A DNA stretch of 64,000 nt from Pseudomonas marginalis (GCF_001645105.1 NZ_LKEG01000042.1:1-64000), one strand, 5' to 3'. Counted from the stretch's first letter, positions 1 through 8,967 are shown. The notes: generated by a model not told the origin, from the sequence alone. A program made the numbers and translations.

Positions 1-85
1 GCTTGTTGTGGTGAGCGGGCTTGCCCCGCTCACCACAACAAGCCCGCTCACCACAAAAGCCAGCTCCCACATTTGATTTGTTTCG
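1..85. repeat. REP-type palindromes (TGGTGAGCGGGC family)
   Basis: The first bases hold a GC-rich palindrome, TGGTGAGCGGGC facing GCCCCGCTCACCA, followed by a second copy of the right arm and a CTCCCAC tail. This is the second of two REP families in the window; related copies lie near 42,961-43,085 and 56,002-56,027. It ends about 45 bp before marC. Confidence 0.7.
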
Positions 86-128
86 CCTGATAGACTGCCC
101 ACACTTTTTCCGCCCGCGAGCCACTCCC

Positions 129-725
129 ATGCTCCACGTGTTATTCAGTGTCTACCTGAAAATGCTGGTGCTCTACAGCCCGTTCTTCGTGCTGTCCTGC
201 TTTATCAGCCTTACCCGTGGCTACTCCAGTAAAGAGCGGCGGCGCCTGGCCTGGAAAGTGGCGCTGGCCACCCTGGTATCGAGCGTGTTGCTCTACCTGT
301 TCGGCCGGGTAATTTTCAGTGTGTTCGGCATCACCGTCGACGCCTTCCGCATCGGCGCCGGCAGTGTGCTGTTCATCTCCGCCCTGGGCATGGCCCAAGG
401 CAAGTCGGCGGTGCAGACCGACAACGTGCAGCAGGACGTCACCATCGTGCCGCTGACCATCCCCCTCACCGTCGGCCCCGGCACCATCGGTGCACTGCTG
501 GTGATGGGCGTGAGTCAACCGCACTGGGATGACAAACTCACCGCCATCCTCAGCATCGCCCTGGCCAGCCTCACGGTGGGCGTGGTGCTGTACCTGTCCA
601 ACCGCATCGAACGTATCCTCGGTGACCAGGGCTTGCAGATCGTCAGCCGGTTGATGGGCTTGTTCGTGTGCGCCCTCGCCGCGCAAATCATTTTCACCGG
701 GGTACGCGGCTACCTGGTGCCCTAG
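129..725 (+). CDS. marC: MarC family integral membrane protein
   Basis: A 198-residue multi-pass membrane protein of the MarC/UPF0056 family, close to the usual length of about 200-220. The family motifs are visible: the N-terminal hydrophobic segment ending in NSP-like 'YSPFFVLSCFISLT', and the central 'PLTIPLTVGPGTIGALLV' loop that is the family hallmark. The ATG at 129 is preferred over an upstream in-frame start at 21, because the extra 36 residues are low-complexity and encoded by the REP hairpin region. The physiological role of MarC proteins is unsettled; the old link to multiple antibiotic resistance is not supported for the family. The stop codon overlaps that of the convergent next gene through a shared CTAG. 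Confidence 0.88.
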   Translation: MLHVLFSVYLKMLVLYSPFFVLSCFISLTRGYSSKERRRLAWKVALATLVSSVLLYLFGRVIFSVFGITVDAFRIGAGSVLFISALGMAQGKSAVQTDNVQQDVTIVPLTIPLTVGPGTIGALLVMGVSQPHWDDKLTAILSIALASLTVGVVLYLSNRIERILGDQGLQIVSRLMGLFVCALAAQIIFTGVRGYLVP

Positions 726-1501
726 ATCCGGTACTTGGCGATCGCCAATTGCACCTTGTCTCCCGCGCTTTCGCGCATCAGTTGGATGGTTTTTTCGTTG
801 ACCACCGAGGTGTTCAGCACCAGGCAGGTCTGCCCGCTGAAGGCTTCGAACGAAGAGCTGTCCCACTCCAGGAACGGCAACCCCACCTGTTTGCTCACGC
901 CGTGGGTGCTGTAGGTCACCAGCACCATCATGAGTTCACCATCGGTTTCAGCACAGGACGCCAGGCCGAAATCACCGCCTTGGTGTACCGAACTGTTGCG
1001 TTTGAACAACTCGAAAGTCGCAGGCGTCTGCTTCAACGCCTCCAACGCATCGGCCGCCAGTTTCGGCAGCGCGGTGAGCAGCGTTCCGGACAATGACGTA
1101 GCCGCCCACAGCGCGGCCATGATATTCAGCGCCGCCAATTGCACCGTCAGGCCTTTTCCCGAACGGGAGATCCGCTCGAAGCGGCTGCGTACCGGCAGCC
1201 AGCCCAGGCTGATCATCACCTTGATAAATTCTTCGTACCAGACCTCGGTACCGCGTTGGACTTTCAACACATCGCTTACGTAGCTGCTGGCCAGCAGGTA
1301 GCTTTTACGGATGTATTCCCGATTCAGGCCGGACAGCCCTTCGGCAAATGAAATGACGCTGTTGTTGACCACCGCCGCGTTGAAGTTGTCCTCGGTGTCC
1401 AGCGGTAGGTCCGCCTGCGTGCCTGACGCTCCCGGCAACTTGTAGGCGGCAATCAACTTGCGCCTTTTTGTACTGTTGATCCTTTTGTGATGTCGCTCCA
1501 T
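722..1501 (-). CDS. hypothetical protein, helical N-terminal half with a possible beta-rich C-terminal half
   Basis: I do not recognise this 259-residue protein. The start ATG at 1501 has a GGAG Shine-Dalgarno about 8 bases upstream, so an in-frame start at 1624 is rejected. The N-terminus is very basic (MERHHKRINSTKRRKL). Residues 50-180 look mainly helical and include an alanine- and leucine-rich amphipathic stretch around 'LNIMAALWAATSLSGTLL'. The last 80 residues (containing 'MMVLVTYSTHG' and 'CLVLNTSVVNEKTI') have alternating hydrophobics typical of beta strands. No signal peptide is visible. A helical half followed by a beta-rich half is seen in some pore-forming proteins, but that is only a shape resemblance. 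It is a single gene convergent with marC and well separated from the cob operon. Confidence 0.7.
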   Translation of the reverse strand: MERHHKRINSTKRRKLIAAYKLPGASGTQADLPLDTEDNFNAAVVNNSVISFAEGLSGLNREYIRKSYLLASSYVSDVLKVQRGTEVWYEEFIKVMISLGWLPVRSRFERISRSGKGLTVQLAALNIMAALWAATSLSGTLLTALPKLAADALEALKQTPATFELFKRNSSVHQGGDFGLASCAETDGELMMVLVTYSTHGVSKQVGLPFLEWDSSSFEAFSGQTCLVLNTSVVNEKTIQLMRESAGDKVQLAIAKYRI

Positions 1502-1660
1502 TTTGATTCTCCACAAGCACCCCAACTCGAGGCTTATGTTCACCCTAGTCCACTGCCCGACGGGTTTCCCAGGCGATAAAAACCCCTTGGTGCGGCCCGT
1601 CAAACCCTGGCACCCAGCAATCACGCAGGGTGCCTGGCGAGCTTCCGGATTTCGTCGCCA

Positions 1661-1717
1661 TAAAAAGAAAAAGCGCCGAACAACATCAGAAAAATCCCTG
1701 CGTCATTCGGCGCTTTC
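1661..1717 (-). terminator. intrinsic terminator of the cobGHIJ operon
   Basis: Read on the minus strand, AAGCGCCGAA (1715-1706) pairs perfectly with TTCGGCGCTT (1680-1671) across a 25-base loop and is followed by a T-rich run. It lies 21 bp downstream of the cobJ stop, exactly where the leftward cob operon should end. Confidence 0.8.
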
Positions 1718-1737
1718 AGGCAGCCCAGCGGCGGTTT

Positions 1738-3375
1738 TCAGGACGCGGGTTTCTCGCCGTACCACCGCGGCGTGTACACCCACTCACCGCCACCGGCACG
1801 GGGGAAAGTGCAGGTGGTGGACGAGCCGATCAGCACCATGGTGCGCATGTCCACCTGTTCCGGCGTCAGTTGCCCAAGCGTGGTCACACGCAGGGTCTGC
1901 CCCGGGCGACCGATATCGCGGCCCAGCACCACCGGCGTTTGCGGCGTGCGATGCAGGGCGACGATTTCCAGCGCGCGCCCCAGTTGCCATGGCCGCGAAC
2001 GCGAGATCGGGTTGTAGAACGCCAAGGCCAGGTCAGCCTGGGACGCCAGGTCCAGGCGCTCTTCGATGATTGACCAAGGCTTGAGGTTGTCCGACAGCGA
2101 CATTACGCAGAAGTCATGGCCCAACGGCGCGCCCGCCTGGGCGGCGGTGGCCAGGGAGGCCGAGACACCGGGCAGGATTTGCAGGTCGACCTGATGCCAC
2201 GCCGGGTCGCTGGACGCGTGCAAGGCCTCGATCACCGCAGCGGCCATGGCGAACACGCCAGGGTCGCCGGACGACACCACCACCACCGAGCGACCTTGGG
2301 CCGCCAACTCGAAGGCGTGACGCGCGCGCTGCATTTCTTCGCGGTTGTCGGTGCAGTGCTGCACCTGATCATCGCGGAACGGACCGGCCATGCGCACGTA
2401 GGTTTCGTAGCCAAGCACGTCGGTGCAGCGTGCCAGTTCAGCCTTCACGGCGGGCACCATCAACTCGGCCGCACCAGGGCCCAGGCCGATCACGGCGAGG
2501 CGACCACGCAGACGTCCGACGCGCGACAGGTCCAACGGCTGCTCAGCGACATCAATAACGATATCGGCCTCTTGGCTGACGCTGACAAACCGCAACGGTA
2601 CACCCAGTTCCAACGCCGCCTCATGCAACGACGCTTCGGCCATCTGCGTATCGCTGGCCAGCAGGCACGCCAGGGATTGCACAGCGATGCCGGCCTCATG
2701 CAATGCCGTGCGCACACGCTGTGCCAGTTGCGCGCCGGGCTGGCAGGTCACGCTGACGTTCTTCGGATAGATCAGTAATTCATTGGCGGCGGGTACGCGC
2801 TCGGCACTGCCCACGTGAATCGCCAGGCGTGCCTGCTGATCCTGGGGCAGGTTGGCCTGGTCCAGCCAGGGCGCCGCGCCTTCGATGCGCACGCTTTCGC
2901 CGGCCAGCAGGTCGGAGACGAAGCGCTTGCCCAGCTCCAGATCGGCCAGCTCATACCCCTTGGGTGGGTTGAGCAGGCAGGTGCCGAACCGCAGCTCGCC
3001 ACTGGTGGTAATCGCAGCGGCCACGTCCAGCGCAGCGGCAATGTCCCGCGCCATGACGTTAACACCACCGAGGCCACCGAGCAGCGGTACGACGGCGCTG
3101 CCGTCTTCGGCCACGGCCAGCACGGCAGGCTCTTCGCCCTTTTCCAGCAGCAGCGGCGCGAGGGTGCGGATCACGATACCTGCAGCGCACAGCGCAATCA
3201 GCGGCGTGCCGTGTTGATAGAGCTGGCGCAGGGTCGCGCCGAACTCGCTGTAAGTCTGGTCCGCACCTTCAACGCGCCCGGCCAGGCCGTGGATCAGGGC
3301 GCCGGGGTACACCTGCTGGATCTTGCGCGCAGTGGCCAGGCTGCCCTGGCCGAGGATGACAATCGCCGGGCTCAT
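1738..3375 (-). CDS. cobJ: CbiG/CobE-like domain fused to precorrin-3B C17-methyltransferase
   Basis: A 545-residue fusion. Residues 1-120 match the CbiG N-terminal domain (opening '[16 protein letters not shown]', with 'LCAAGIVIRTLAPLL'). Residues about 195-285 look like the CbiG/CobE C-terminal region. From about residue 292 a tetrapyrrole methylase domain begins with 'GRLAVIGLGPGAAELM' and includes 'VSSGDPGVFAMA' and 'AFYNPISRSRP', typical of CobJ/CbiH. CobJ uses S-adenosylmethionine to methylate C17 and contract the ring of precorrin-3B to precorrin-4. The fused CbiG-like part may contribute a CobE-type function; no separate cobE is seen here. The start is at 3375, where ATG overlaps the cobI TGA by one base (TGATG), indicating translational coupling. 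It is the last gene of cobG-H-I-J. Confidence 0.92.
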   Translation of the reverse strand: MSPAIVILGQGSLATARKIQQVYPGALIHGLAGRVEGADQTYSEFGATLRQLYQHGTPLIALCAAGIVIRTLAPLLLEKGEEPAVLAVAEDGSAVVPLLGGLGGVNVMARDIAAALDVAAAITTSGELRFGTCLLNPPKGYELADLELGKRFVSDLLAGESVRIEGAAPWLDQANLPQDQQARLAIHVGSAERVPAANELLIYPKNVSVTCQPGAQLAQRVRTALHEAGIAVQSLACLLASDTQMAEASLHEAALELGVPLRFVSVSQEADIVIDVAEQPLDLSRVGRLRGRLAVIGLGPGAAELMVPAVKAELARCTDVLGYETYVRMAGPFRDDQVQHCTDNREEMQRARHAFELAAQGRSVVVVSSGDPGVFAMAAAVIEALHASSDPAWHQVDLQILPGVSASLATAAQAGAPLGHDFCVMSLSDNLKPWSIIEERLDLASQADLALAFYNPISRSRPWQLGRALEIVALHRTPQTPVVLGRDIGRPGQTLRVTTLGQLTPEQVDMRTMVLIGSSTTCTFPRAGGGEWVYTPRWYGEKPAS

Positions 3376-4106
3376 CAACCTTGCCACCGTTCACCGGGCA
3401 CGATGATCAGCGAGAAGTACGGTGAAGACATCGGCTCCACCTGATCGAGCGGCACGATCTTCTGGTTGGCCATGGTGGCGCGTTCGACATACAACGCGCG
3501 CTCGGCCAGGCCGAGTTCTTCCAGCACCTGGCGCACCTTCGGGAAGTTGCGCCCCAGCTTCATGATCACCGCCGCATCGGCGTCCGCCAGGCGGCGCTTC
3601 AGGTCCTCATGGGGCAGCACGCCCGAGAGCACCGACAGGCTCTGGTTGCGATACACCAACGGCGCGCCCAGTACCGAGGCGCCGCCGAGCATCGAACACA
3701 CGCCAGGGATGACCTGGGCGTCGTAGCGTTCGGCGAGTCGGTCATGCAGGTACATGTAGGAGCCGTAGAAGAACGGGTCGCCTTCGCAGATCACCGCCAC
3801 ATCGCGGCCGGCGTCCAGATGCGCGGCAACGTCGACGCTGGCGGCGTCGTAGAAGTCGCTGATCACTTGCTCGTAGGACATCGGCGCCGGCAATACCTCG
3901 GTGGTCACCGGATACACCAGCGGCATCAGCGTCTGTTGCGGCACCAGGTGGTCTTCGATGATGCCGAAGGCATTACCCTTTTTGCCCTTGGCCACGAAGT
4001 ACGCCACCACCGGCGATTCGCGCAGCAGGCGCAGGGCCTTGAGGGTGATCAGTTCCGGGTCACCGGGGCCTACGCCCAGGCCGATCAAACGTCCGCGTGC
4101 CTGCAT
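3375..4106 (-). CDS. cobI: precorrin-2 C20-methyltransferase
   Basis: A 243-residue tetrapyrrole methylase. It opens with '[20 protein letters not shown]', the family glycine-rich motif, and carries '[16 protein letters not shown]' and '[16 protein letters not shown]', diagnostic for CobI/CbiL. It transfers a methyl group from S-adenosylmethionine to C20 of precorrin-2, giving precorrin-3A, the substrate of CobG. The ATG at 4106 overlaps the cobH TAA by one base (TAATG), and its own stop overlaps the cobJ start. An in-frame upstream extension to 4370 lies within cobH and is rejected. It acts in the cytoplasm. Confidence 0.94.
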   Translation of the reverse strand: MQARGRLIGLGVGPGDPELITLKALRLLRESPVVAYFVAKGKKGNAFGIIEDHLVPQQTLMPLVYPVTTEVLPAPMSYEQVISDFYDAASVDVAAHLDAGRDVAVICEGDPFFYGSYMYLHDRLAERYDAQVIPGVCSMLGGASVLGAPLVYRNQSLSVLSGVLPHEDLKRRLADADAAVIMKLGRNFPKVRQVLEELGLAERALYVERATMANQKIVPLDQVEPMSSPYFSLIIVPGERWQG

Positions 4107-4732
4107 TATTCGACCTCCGTGGCCAGGGCATTCACGGCGGCCGCGGCCATGGCACTGCCGCCCAGGCGGCCCTGCATGATCACGAACGGCACGCCACGGC
4201 TGTCGGCGGCCAGCATCGCCTTGGATTCGGCGGCGCCCACAAAGCCGACCGGGAAGCCGAGGATCAACGCCGGTTTCGGTGCGCCGGCATCGAGCATTTC
4301 CAGCAGGTAGAACAAGGCGGTCGGGGCGTTGCCGATCACCACCACGCTGCCTTCCAGGTGCGGGCGCCACAGCTCCAGCGCAGCAGCGGAACGGGTGTTG
4401 CCCAACTCGCGCGCCAAGTCAGGGACGCTGTCGTCACGCAAGGTGCAGATCACGGGGTTGTTAGCCGGCAAGCGCGCGCGGGTCACGCCTTCAGACACCA
4501 TCCGCGCATCACACAGAATCGGCGCGCCGGCAGCCAGCGCATCGCGCCCGGCCTTGCCCGCACCTTCGGAGAACTGCAGGCCGTCGATGGCCTCGACCAT
4601 GCCGCAGGCATGAATCACGCGCACCGCGAGTTTTTCCAGGTCGGCCGGGATGCGGTCCAACTTGGCTTCCGCGCGAATGATGGCGAAGGAGTTGCGGTAG
4701 ATCTCCTGACCGTCGCGGATGTAATCAATCAT
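4106..4732 (-). CDS. cobH: precorrin-8X methylmutase
   Basis: A 208-residue protein of normal CobH/CbiC length. It begins '[20 protein letters not shown]', with the family S-F-I-I-R segment, followed by '[11 protein letters not shown]' that supplies the conserved histidine used for acid catalysis. It also has '[14 protein letters not shown]' and '[13 protein letters not shown]'. The enzyme moves a methyl group from C11 to C12, turning precorrin-8X into hydrogenobyrinate. The ATG at 4732 overlaps the end of cobG by 8 bases, and its stop overlaps cobI, so the four leftward cob genes form one tightly coupled operon. Confidence 0.94.
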   Translation of the reverse strand: MIDYIRDGQEIYRNSFAIIRAEAKLDRIPADLEKLAVRVIHACGMVEAIDGLQFSEGAGKAGRDALAAGAPILCDARMVSEGVTRARLPANNPVICTLRDDSVPDLARELGNTRSAAALELWRPHLEGSVVVIGNAPTALFYLLEMLDAGAPKPALILGFPVGFVGAAESKAMLAADSRGVPFVIMQGRLGGSAMAAAAVNALATEVE

Positions 4733-6014
4733 CGGTGTTGCTCCGTGGGCGAGCGCGCAGCAAGGCGCCCGTCGCTTCAATAGAAAGGGTGCGCGCGTGC
4801 AGCCGGCCAAACCCTGGGTGGGCTGCATCGCGGAAATAGAGGTCGTAGTGGCCGGGGCTCACTGCCAGCAAGGTCACCGGCGCAACGTGCGCCGCGGCGC
4901 AGGAACGTGGGCAGCCGGACACGTGCACGTCGACGCCTGGGTCGAGCGCGGCCAGTTGCTGGGCGTCCGCCTTGGTGTCGGCCAGGCCTTTGCCGCAGCC
5001 GCTGGAGCCCGTGCAGGCGGTCATGCGCGCCAGCGGTTGGTCAGCTGAGCAGAGGAAGCCCAGTTGCGCCAGGCGCTCGGTCACGGCGTGAGGCTTTTCA
5101 ACGTTGGGCAGCAGCACGCCCTGCCAAGGGGTGAAACGCACGGTGCCGTCGCCGTACTCGCTGGCGAGTTGTGCGACGCCCGTGAGCATCGCCGAATCCA
5201 GGCGGCCCAAGGGTGCGATGGCAGCGACATAGAACTGATTTTTTTGCGCCTGTGGATAAGTCCCAAGGTGCAGCAAAGCACCACTGGGCGGGCGATTGAA
5301 GCCGTCGACCGGCAGTAGCTTCAGGTGCAAACGGCTCAGCAGGTTATCCACAGGCAGGTGACGCATGCGGGTTTGTTCCGGGGTGGCGAGGTCAAGAAAC
5401 GCCTCCAGCACCGCCACCACCAGCGCATGGCCCTGCTCCAAGGGCAGGGCCGCCAACGGTGCATCCAGCCCAGGGCAACCGGCCAGGCCGAACGCGAGGA
5501 GCGTCTCGCCATTGCGCACGAACGCCGACAGCCACAGATCATGATGATGTTCGAGCATCGCCAGCGCTTCACCGCCATCCAGTTGCACGGCGAACTTGGC
5601 CGACAGCTGATGAAAACGCGGATGAGTTTGCAGGGTGGCGAGGATTTCATCGGCCAGCGGCCGGGTGTCGAACAGCATCTGCGGGTCGATACCGGCGCTG
5701 GGGCTGAGCATCAGGTTGCGTACGTCGTCACCGGCGGCGTTGCTGGGCCCGAGGTCGGCGGCCAGCAGCCTGGCGATCAAGGCGTCCTCTTCGGCGCCGA
5801 TCCCGCGAATCTGCAGGTTGGCGCGGTTGGTCGCCTCGATCACCCCGCCGGCATAGTCCTGGGCCGCACCCGCCACCGCGCGGGCTTGCGCTGCGGTGAT
5901 CGAACCACCGGCCAGTTTGATCCGGCAAATGCCGCCATCCAACGCCTGGACGATACGCAGCAACCCCGGACAAGCCGAGGGGCGCAAGGTATTCACAGCG
6001 GGCGTTGGGTTCAC
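4725..6014 (-). CDS. cobG: precorrin-3B synthase
   Basis: The protein is related to ferredoxin-dependent nitrite/sulfite reductases. Near the N-terminus it has 'RPSACPGLLRIVQALDGGICRIKLAGG'-type sequence, in which CobG proteins align the start of the fold. The C-terminal half carries the Fe-S cluster ligands as CTGSSGCGKG (Cys-x5-Cys) and GCPRSCA (Cys-x3-Cys). CobG is the oxygen-using monooxygenase that marks the aerobic B12 pathway, converting precorrin-3A to precorrin-3B. I chose the GTG start at 6014, because the ATG at 6071 would leave only 38 bp to divergent cobL and would put a TATTAT/ATAATA promoter-like box inside the gene. The ATG at 6071 (448 residues) cannot be excluded. It is first in the cobGHIJ operon. 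Confidence 0.88.
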   Translation of the reverse strand: MNPTPAVNTLRPSACPGLLRIVQALDGGICRIKLAGGSITAAQARAVAGAAQDYAGGVIEATNRANLQIRGIGAEEDALIARLLAADLGPSNAAGDDVRNLMLSPSAGIDPQMLFDTRPLADEILATLQTHPRFHQLSAKFAVQLDGGEALAMLEHHHDLWLSAFVRNGETLLAFGLAGCPGLDAPLAALPLEQGHALVVAVLEAFLDLATPEQTRMRHLPVDNLLSRLHLKLLPVDGFNRPPSGALLHLGTYPQAQKNQFYVAAIAPLGRLDSAMLTGVAQLASEYGDGTVRFTPWQGVLLPNVEKPHAVTERLAQLGFLCSADQPLARMTACTGSSGCGKGLADTKADAQQLAALDPGVDVHVSGCPRSCAAAHVAPVTLLAVSPGHYDLYFRDAAHPGFGRLHARTLSIEATGALLRARPRSNTDD

Positions 6015-6041
6015 GGGGCTACCGGTTTGCAGGTAAAGGCG

Positions 6042-6055
6042 CGGTATTATGCCTG
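6042..6055. promoter_or_regulatory. shared -10-like box between divergent cobG and cobL
   Basis: The only space between the two cob operons contains GGTATTATGCC, which reads GGCATAATACC on the other strand. It therefore offers a plausible -10 hexamer in both directions. Good -35 elements are not obvious. The gap is too small for a cobalamin riboswitch, and none is seen. Confidence 0.35.
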
Positions 6056-6109
6056 CTTTGTCCGGCGGCATGAAAAGCCTGCCCGTCGGATGTCGTTCAA
6101 GGAATCCAT

Positions 6110-7315
6110 ATGTCGCCCTGGCTGACGGTTGTAGGCATCGGTGAAGACGGCTTCAAGGGGCTGGGCAGGAATGCCCGGCATGCCCTGTTGCGCGCCACGC
6201 GGATTATAGGAGGTCAGCGCCAGTTGGACCTGTTGCCGGTGTGTATTCGTGGCGAGCGCCAGGTGTGGCCGAGCCCGTTTTCGCTGGCGCCGGTGCTGGC
6301 GCGACGCGGGGAGCCGGTGTGTGTGCTGGCGAGTGGCGATCCGATGTTCTATGGCGTGGGGGCGAGTTTGGCGCGGCAGGTGGTGGCGGATGAGCTGCTG
6401 ATCTTGCCGGCGCCTTCGTCGGTATCGTTGGCGGCGGCGCGGTTGGGTTGGCCGTTGCAGGAGGTGGTGACGTTATCCGTGGTGGCCCGGCCGCTGGCGG
6501 CGCTGAATGCGCACCTGGCCAGCGGGGTGCGGTTGTTGGTGTTGAGCAATGATGGCCGCAGCCCGGCGTTGATTGCTTCGCTGCTAAGCGAATCCGGGTT
6601 CGGTGCTAGCCGTTTGTCTGTGTTTGAACACTTGGGCGGCGCGGATGAGCAGCGCATCGACGGGTTAGCGCACTCGTGGGAACACACCTCGGTCGCCGAT
6701 TTGAACCTCGTCGCCATCGACTGCCTGGCCGACGCCCATACTGCTCGCCTGTCGCGTCGTGCAGGTTTGCCGGACTCAGCCTTTAAGCACGACGGCCAAC
6801 TGACCAAACGCGATGTGCGCGCCATGACCCTTGCCCGTCTTGCGCCGATGCCCGGCGAACTGCTGTGGGATGTGGGTGCGGGCAGCGGCTCCATTGGGAT
6901 TGAATGGATGCGCACGCATCCCAGTTGTCGCGCGCTGGCGATTGAAGCCGATGAAGGCCGCCAAGGCCTGATCGAACACAACCGCGAAGCCCTTGGCGTG
7001 CCCGGCCTGCAACTGATTCGCGGCAAGGCCCCCGCTGCATTGCTTGGCCTGGAAGCACCGGACGCCATTTTCATCGGCGGCGGCGTGACCCGTGACGGTG
7101 TGCTCGATACTTGTTGGCAACAGCTACGACCGGGCGGACGGTTGGTCGCCAACGCCGTGACCCTGCAAAGTGAAATGACCTTGATGAACTGGCGTGCGCA
7201 ACATGGCGGCGAGTTGACCCGCGTCCATGTCGCTCAGGCGCAGCCATTGGGGGAGTTTGATACATGGCGCCAGGCGTTGCCGATTACCTTGCTGGAAGTG
7301 GTCAAGCCGCTATGA
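6110..7315 (+). CDS. cobL: precorrin-6Y C5,15-methyltransferase (decarboxylating)
   Basis: A 401-residue bifunctional enzyme of normal CobL length. The N-terminal CbiE-like methylase domain starts '[16 protein letters not shown]' and has '[15 protein letters not shown]'. The C-terminal CbiT-like domain carries the S-adenosylmethionine motif '[16 protein letters not shown]' near residue 253. It methylates C5 and C15 and removes the C12 acetate carboxyl of dihydro-precorrin-6 to give precorrin-8X, the substrate of CobH. An AAGGA ribosome site lies about 7 bases before the ATG. It is transcribed divergently from cobG and overlaps cobK by ATGA. Confidence 0.94.
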   Translation: MSPWLTVVGIGEDGFKGLGRNARHALLRATRIIGGQRQLDLLPVCIRGERQVWPSPFSLAPVLARRGEPVCVLASGDPMFYGVGASLARQVVADELLILPAPSSVSLAAARLGWPLQEVVTLSVVARPLAALNAHLASGVRLLVLSNDGRSPALIASLLSESGFGASRLSVFEHLGGADEQRIDGLAHSWEHTSVADLNLVAIDCLADAHTARLSRRAGLPDSAFKHDGQLTKRDVRAMTLARLAPMPGELLWDVGAGSGSIGIEWMRTHPSCRALAIEADEGRQGLIEHNREALGVPGLQLIRGKAPAALLGLEAPDAIFIGGGVTRDGVLDTCWQQLRPGGRLVANAVTLQSEMTLMNWRAQHGGELTRVHVAQAQPLGEFDTWRQALPITLLEVVKPL

Positions 7316-8031
7316 AACGCATCCTGCTGTTGGGTGGCGTTACCGAAGCGCTGGCCATCGCTCGTACATTGGGCCCGGAACATATCTATAGCCTGGCCGG
7401 GGTTGGGCGCGTGCCCACCGACCTGACCTGCCAGGTGCGGGTCGGCGGTTATGGTGGGGCTGAGGGGTTGGCGCGGTTTGTACGGAATGAGGGGATTAGC
7501 CTGATTCTCGACGCGACCCATCCGTATGCCGCGCAGATCAGCCGCAATGCTGCCGAGGCCGCGCAGTTGAGCGGCGTGCCATGTTGGGCCTTGCGCCGCC
7601 CGGCGTGGCAGCCGCAGGCGGGGGATGATTGGCGCGAGGTCAGTGATTGGGCTTCGCTGATTGAAGCGCTCAAACCCTTCAAGCGTCCCTTGTTCACGTT
7701 GGGGCGAGAGCCGTTGCAGCACCTTGATGAGATCCCGCCAGAGCAGTTCTGGACACTGCGCGCGTTGGATGTGTATCCGGGGAACGAGCGCTGTGAAGTG
7801 ATCGGCGCGCGTGGGCCGTTCTTGATCGAAGATGAGCGTGCGTTGTTCGCACGGCGTGGCATTGATGTGCTGATCAGCAAGAACAGCGGCAGCACCGCGA
7901 CGGAGCCGAAGCTGGAAGTGGCAAGGGAGCTTGGAGTGCCGGTGTTGGTGTTGAAGCGGCCGGTGTTGGCAGCAGTGGATCGAGAATTCACTACTGTGCC
8001 TGCGGTTCTACAGGCAATCACCACTCTCTAA
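7312..8031 (+). CDS. cobK: precorrin-6A reductase
   Basis: A 239-residue NADPH-dependent reductase of the CobK/CbiJ family. The N-terminus '[18 protein letters not shown]' is the family nucleotide-binding opening. The middle has '[14 protein letters not shown]', and the C-terminus has '[20 protein letters not shown]', both strongly conserved in CobK. It reduces precorrin-6A (6x) to dihydro-precorrin-6, the substrate of CobL, which is encoded just upstream. The start at 7312 overlaps the cobL stop as ATGA. An alternative start at 7264 would lie inside cobL and lacks homology. Confidence 0.93.
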   Translation: MKRILLLGGVTEALAIARTLGPEHIYSLAGVGRVPTDLTCQVRVGGYGGAEGLARFVRNEGISLILDATHPYAAQISRNAAEAAQLSGVPCWALRRPAWQPQAGDDWREVSDWASLIEALKPFKRPLFTLGREPLQHLDEIPPEQFWTLRALDVYPGNERCEVIGARGPFLIEDERALFARRGIDVLISKNSGSTATEPKLEVARELGVPVLVLKRPVLAAVDREFTTVPAVLQAITTL

Positions 8032-8046
8032 ACACCATCGATTCTA

Positions 8047-8135
8047 TGTGGGAGGGGGCTTGCCCCCGATAGCGGTAGATCACTCACAGATGTATAGACT
8101 GACACACCGTAATCGGGGGCAAGCCCCCTCCCACC
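8047..8135. repeat. REP doublet (GGGGGCTTGCCCCC family)
   Basis: Two inverted copies of a palindromic unit, TGTGGGAGGGGGCTTGCCCCCGAT and its reverse complement, are separated by about 40 bases. This is the head-to-head arrangement of Pseudomonas REPINs. It lies between the convergent ends of cobK and the DUF6124-like gene and may also stop transcription. Confidence 0.88.
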
Positions 8136-8150
8136 TTTAGAACTGCATCA

Positions 8151-8399
8151 TCACGCAGCGTTTTTCGTTTGCCCGACACCATCATGCACACGATCAGCCA
8201 GCAGCAGCGCCAGCTCAATCAACTGCGCAACGCCGAGCAATTCCTCTCGTTTCGAGCCTTCCAGGTCAAACGCAAGATCGCAACTCAGCGCATTCGCCGA
8301 GGCAAGGGTTTCGCTGAGATTGACCAGCAGGTCTTCGGTGCTGAAGCCGTCGGCTACGGTGAATAGCCGGTGGGGGGGATTTGGGGTGGGTTTGATCAT
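8151..8399 (-). CDS. DUF6124 (DUF3077-like) family small protein
   Basis: An 82-residue protein with the Pseudomonas-restricted DUF6124 signature: 'STEDLLVNLSETLASANALS', then 'DFLEG'-like 'DLEGSKREELLGVAQLIELA' and a terminal helical segment. Family members are often about 110-120 residues; this one is short at the N-terminus but has the conserved core. The start at 8399 is set by AAGGAG 9 bases upstream, rejecting an extension to 8432. Function is unknown. These genes occur in many copies across fluorescent pseudomonads, usually as single units. Confidence 0.8.
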   Translation of the reverse strand: MIKPTPNPPHRLFTVADGFSTEDLLVNLSETLASANALSCDLAFDLEGSKREELLGVAQLIELALLLADRVHDGVGQTKNAA

Positions 8400-8432
8400 T
8401 GTGAAGCTCCTTAATCTAAGTGGAGCTGCCAC

Positions 8433-8723
8433 TCATCGCCGCGACGCGATAGGGGTGGCAGCTGTACGCAGGTTCGCGGACCGGAGATCAAGGAAGCCGG
8501 CATACCCGAAGGTATCCCGCGCACAGCCACCATAGCGCCGCACAGTAGACGATAAAAAAGCGTCAACTGAAAGGAGGCAATGCTTGATCCGTTCGGGCCG
8601 CGACGCCCGACCGCTGAGTTTGCTGCGGTGTACGGAGACTAGAGATTGAGTGTCCTAGGGACAACCTTAAAGGCCTGTCGGATATTTCTGCTTGCCCCTA
8701 TTCATTGCCGAACACCGGCCAAA
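8433..8723. other. gene-poor intergenic stretch with a possible 21-codon ORF
   Basis: No supported gene. At 8,585 a TTG start follows an AAGGAGG sequence by 6 bases and opens a 21-codon frame ending at TGA (8,650), rich in Arg and Ser/Leu. An ATG at 8,580 in another frame sits too close to the same ribosome site. I do not call either as a gene. Confidence 0.3.
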
Positions 8724-8811
8724 TGTGGGAGGGGGTCGCCCCCGATAGCGTCAGCCCAGTCAACAAATCAGTGGCTGACCCACCGCCATCGGGGGCAAGC
8801 CCCCTCCCACA
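8724..8811. repeat. REP doublet
   Basis: The left arm is a variant (GGGGGTCGCCCCCGAT) and the right arm is canonical (ATCGGGGGCAAGCCCCC). They are arranged as an inverted pair about 45 bases apart, upstream of the copper cluster. Confidence 0.85.
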
Positions 8812-8917
8812 TTTGAACTGTGCAGCGTTGAAGATCGGCATCCACTCGATTACCCGTCTATCCTCAAACCAGCCACTGCGACACCAAACCACACCCACCC
8901 TTTTTACTTATCCCCCC

Positions 8918-8944
8918 CGATCAGGCTAAATACCCTCCTGATCG
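8918..8944. promoter_or_regulatory. perfect inverted repeat, candidate operator of the copper cluster
   Basis: CGATCAGG (8918-8925) and CCTGATCG (8937-8944) form a perfect 8-bp dyad with an 11-base spacer, 24 bp before the first gene of the copper cluster. It has no T-run, so it is more likely a protein-binding site than a terminator. No copper-responsive regulator gene is present in the window. Confidence 0.45.
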
Positions 8945-8967
8945 TTTAACCCTACGGATTGTCCGCC

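Noticed and set aside
21..128. N-terminal extension of MarC from position 21
   Set aside because: The extension is encoded by a REP palindrome, has no similarity to MarC proteins, and the family start fits the ATG at 129.
6015..6109. Cobalamin riboswitch in the cobG/cobL divergent region
   Set aside because: Fewer than 100 bases are available and no B12-box-like sequence is present.
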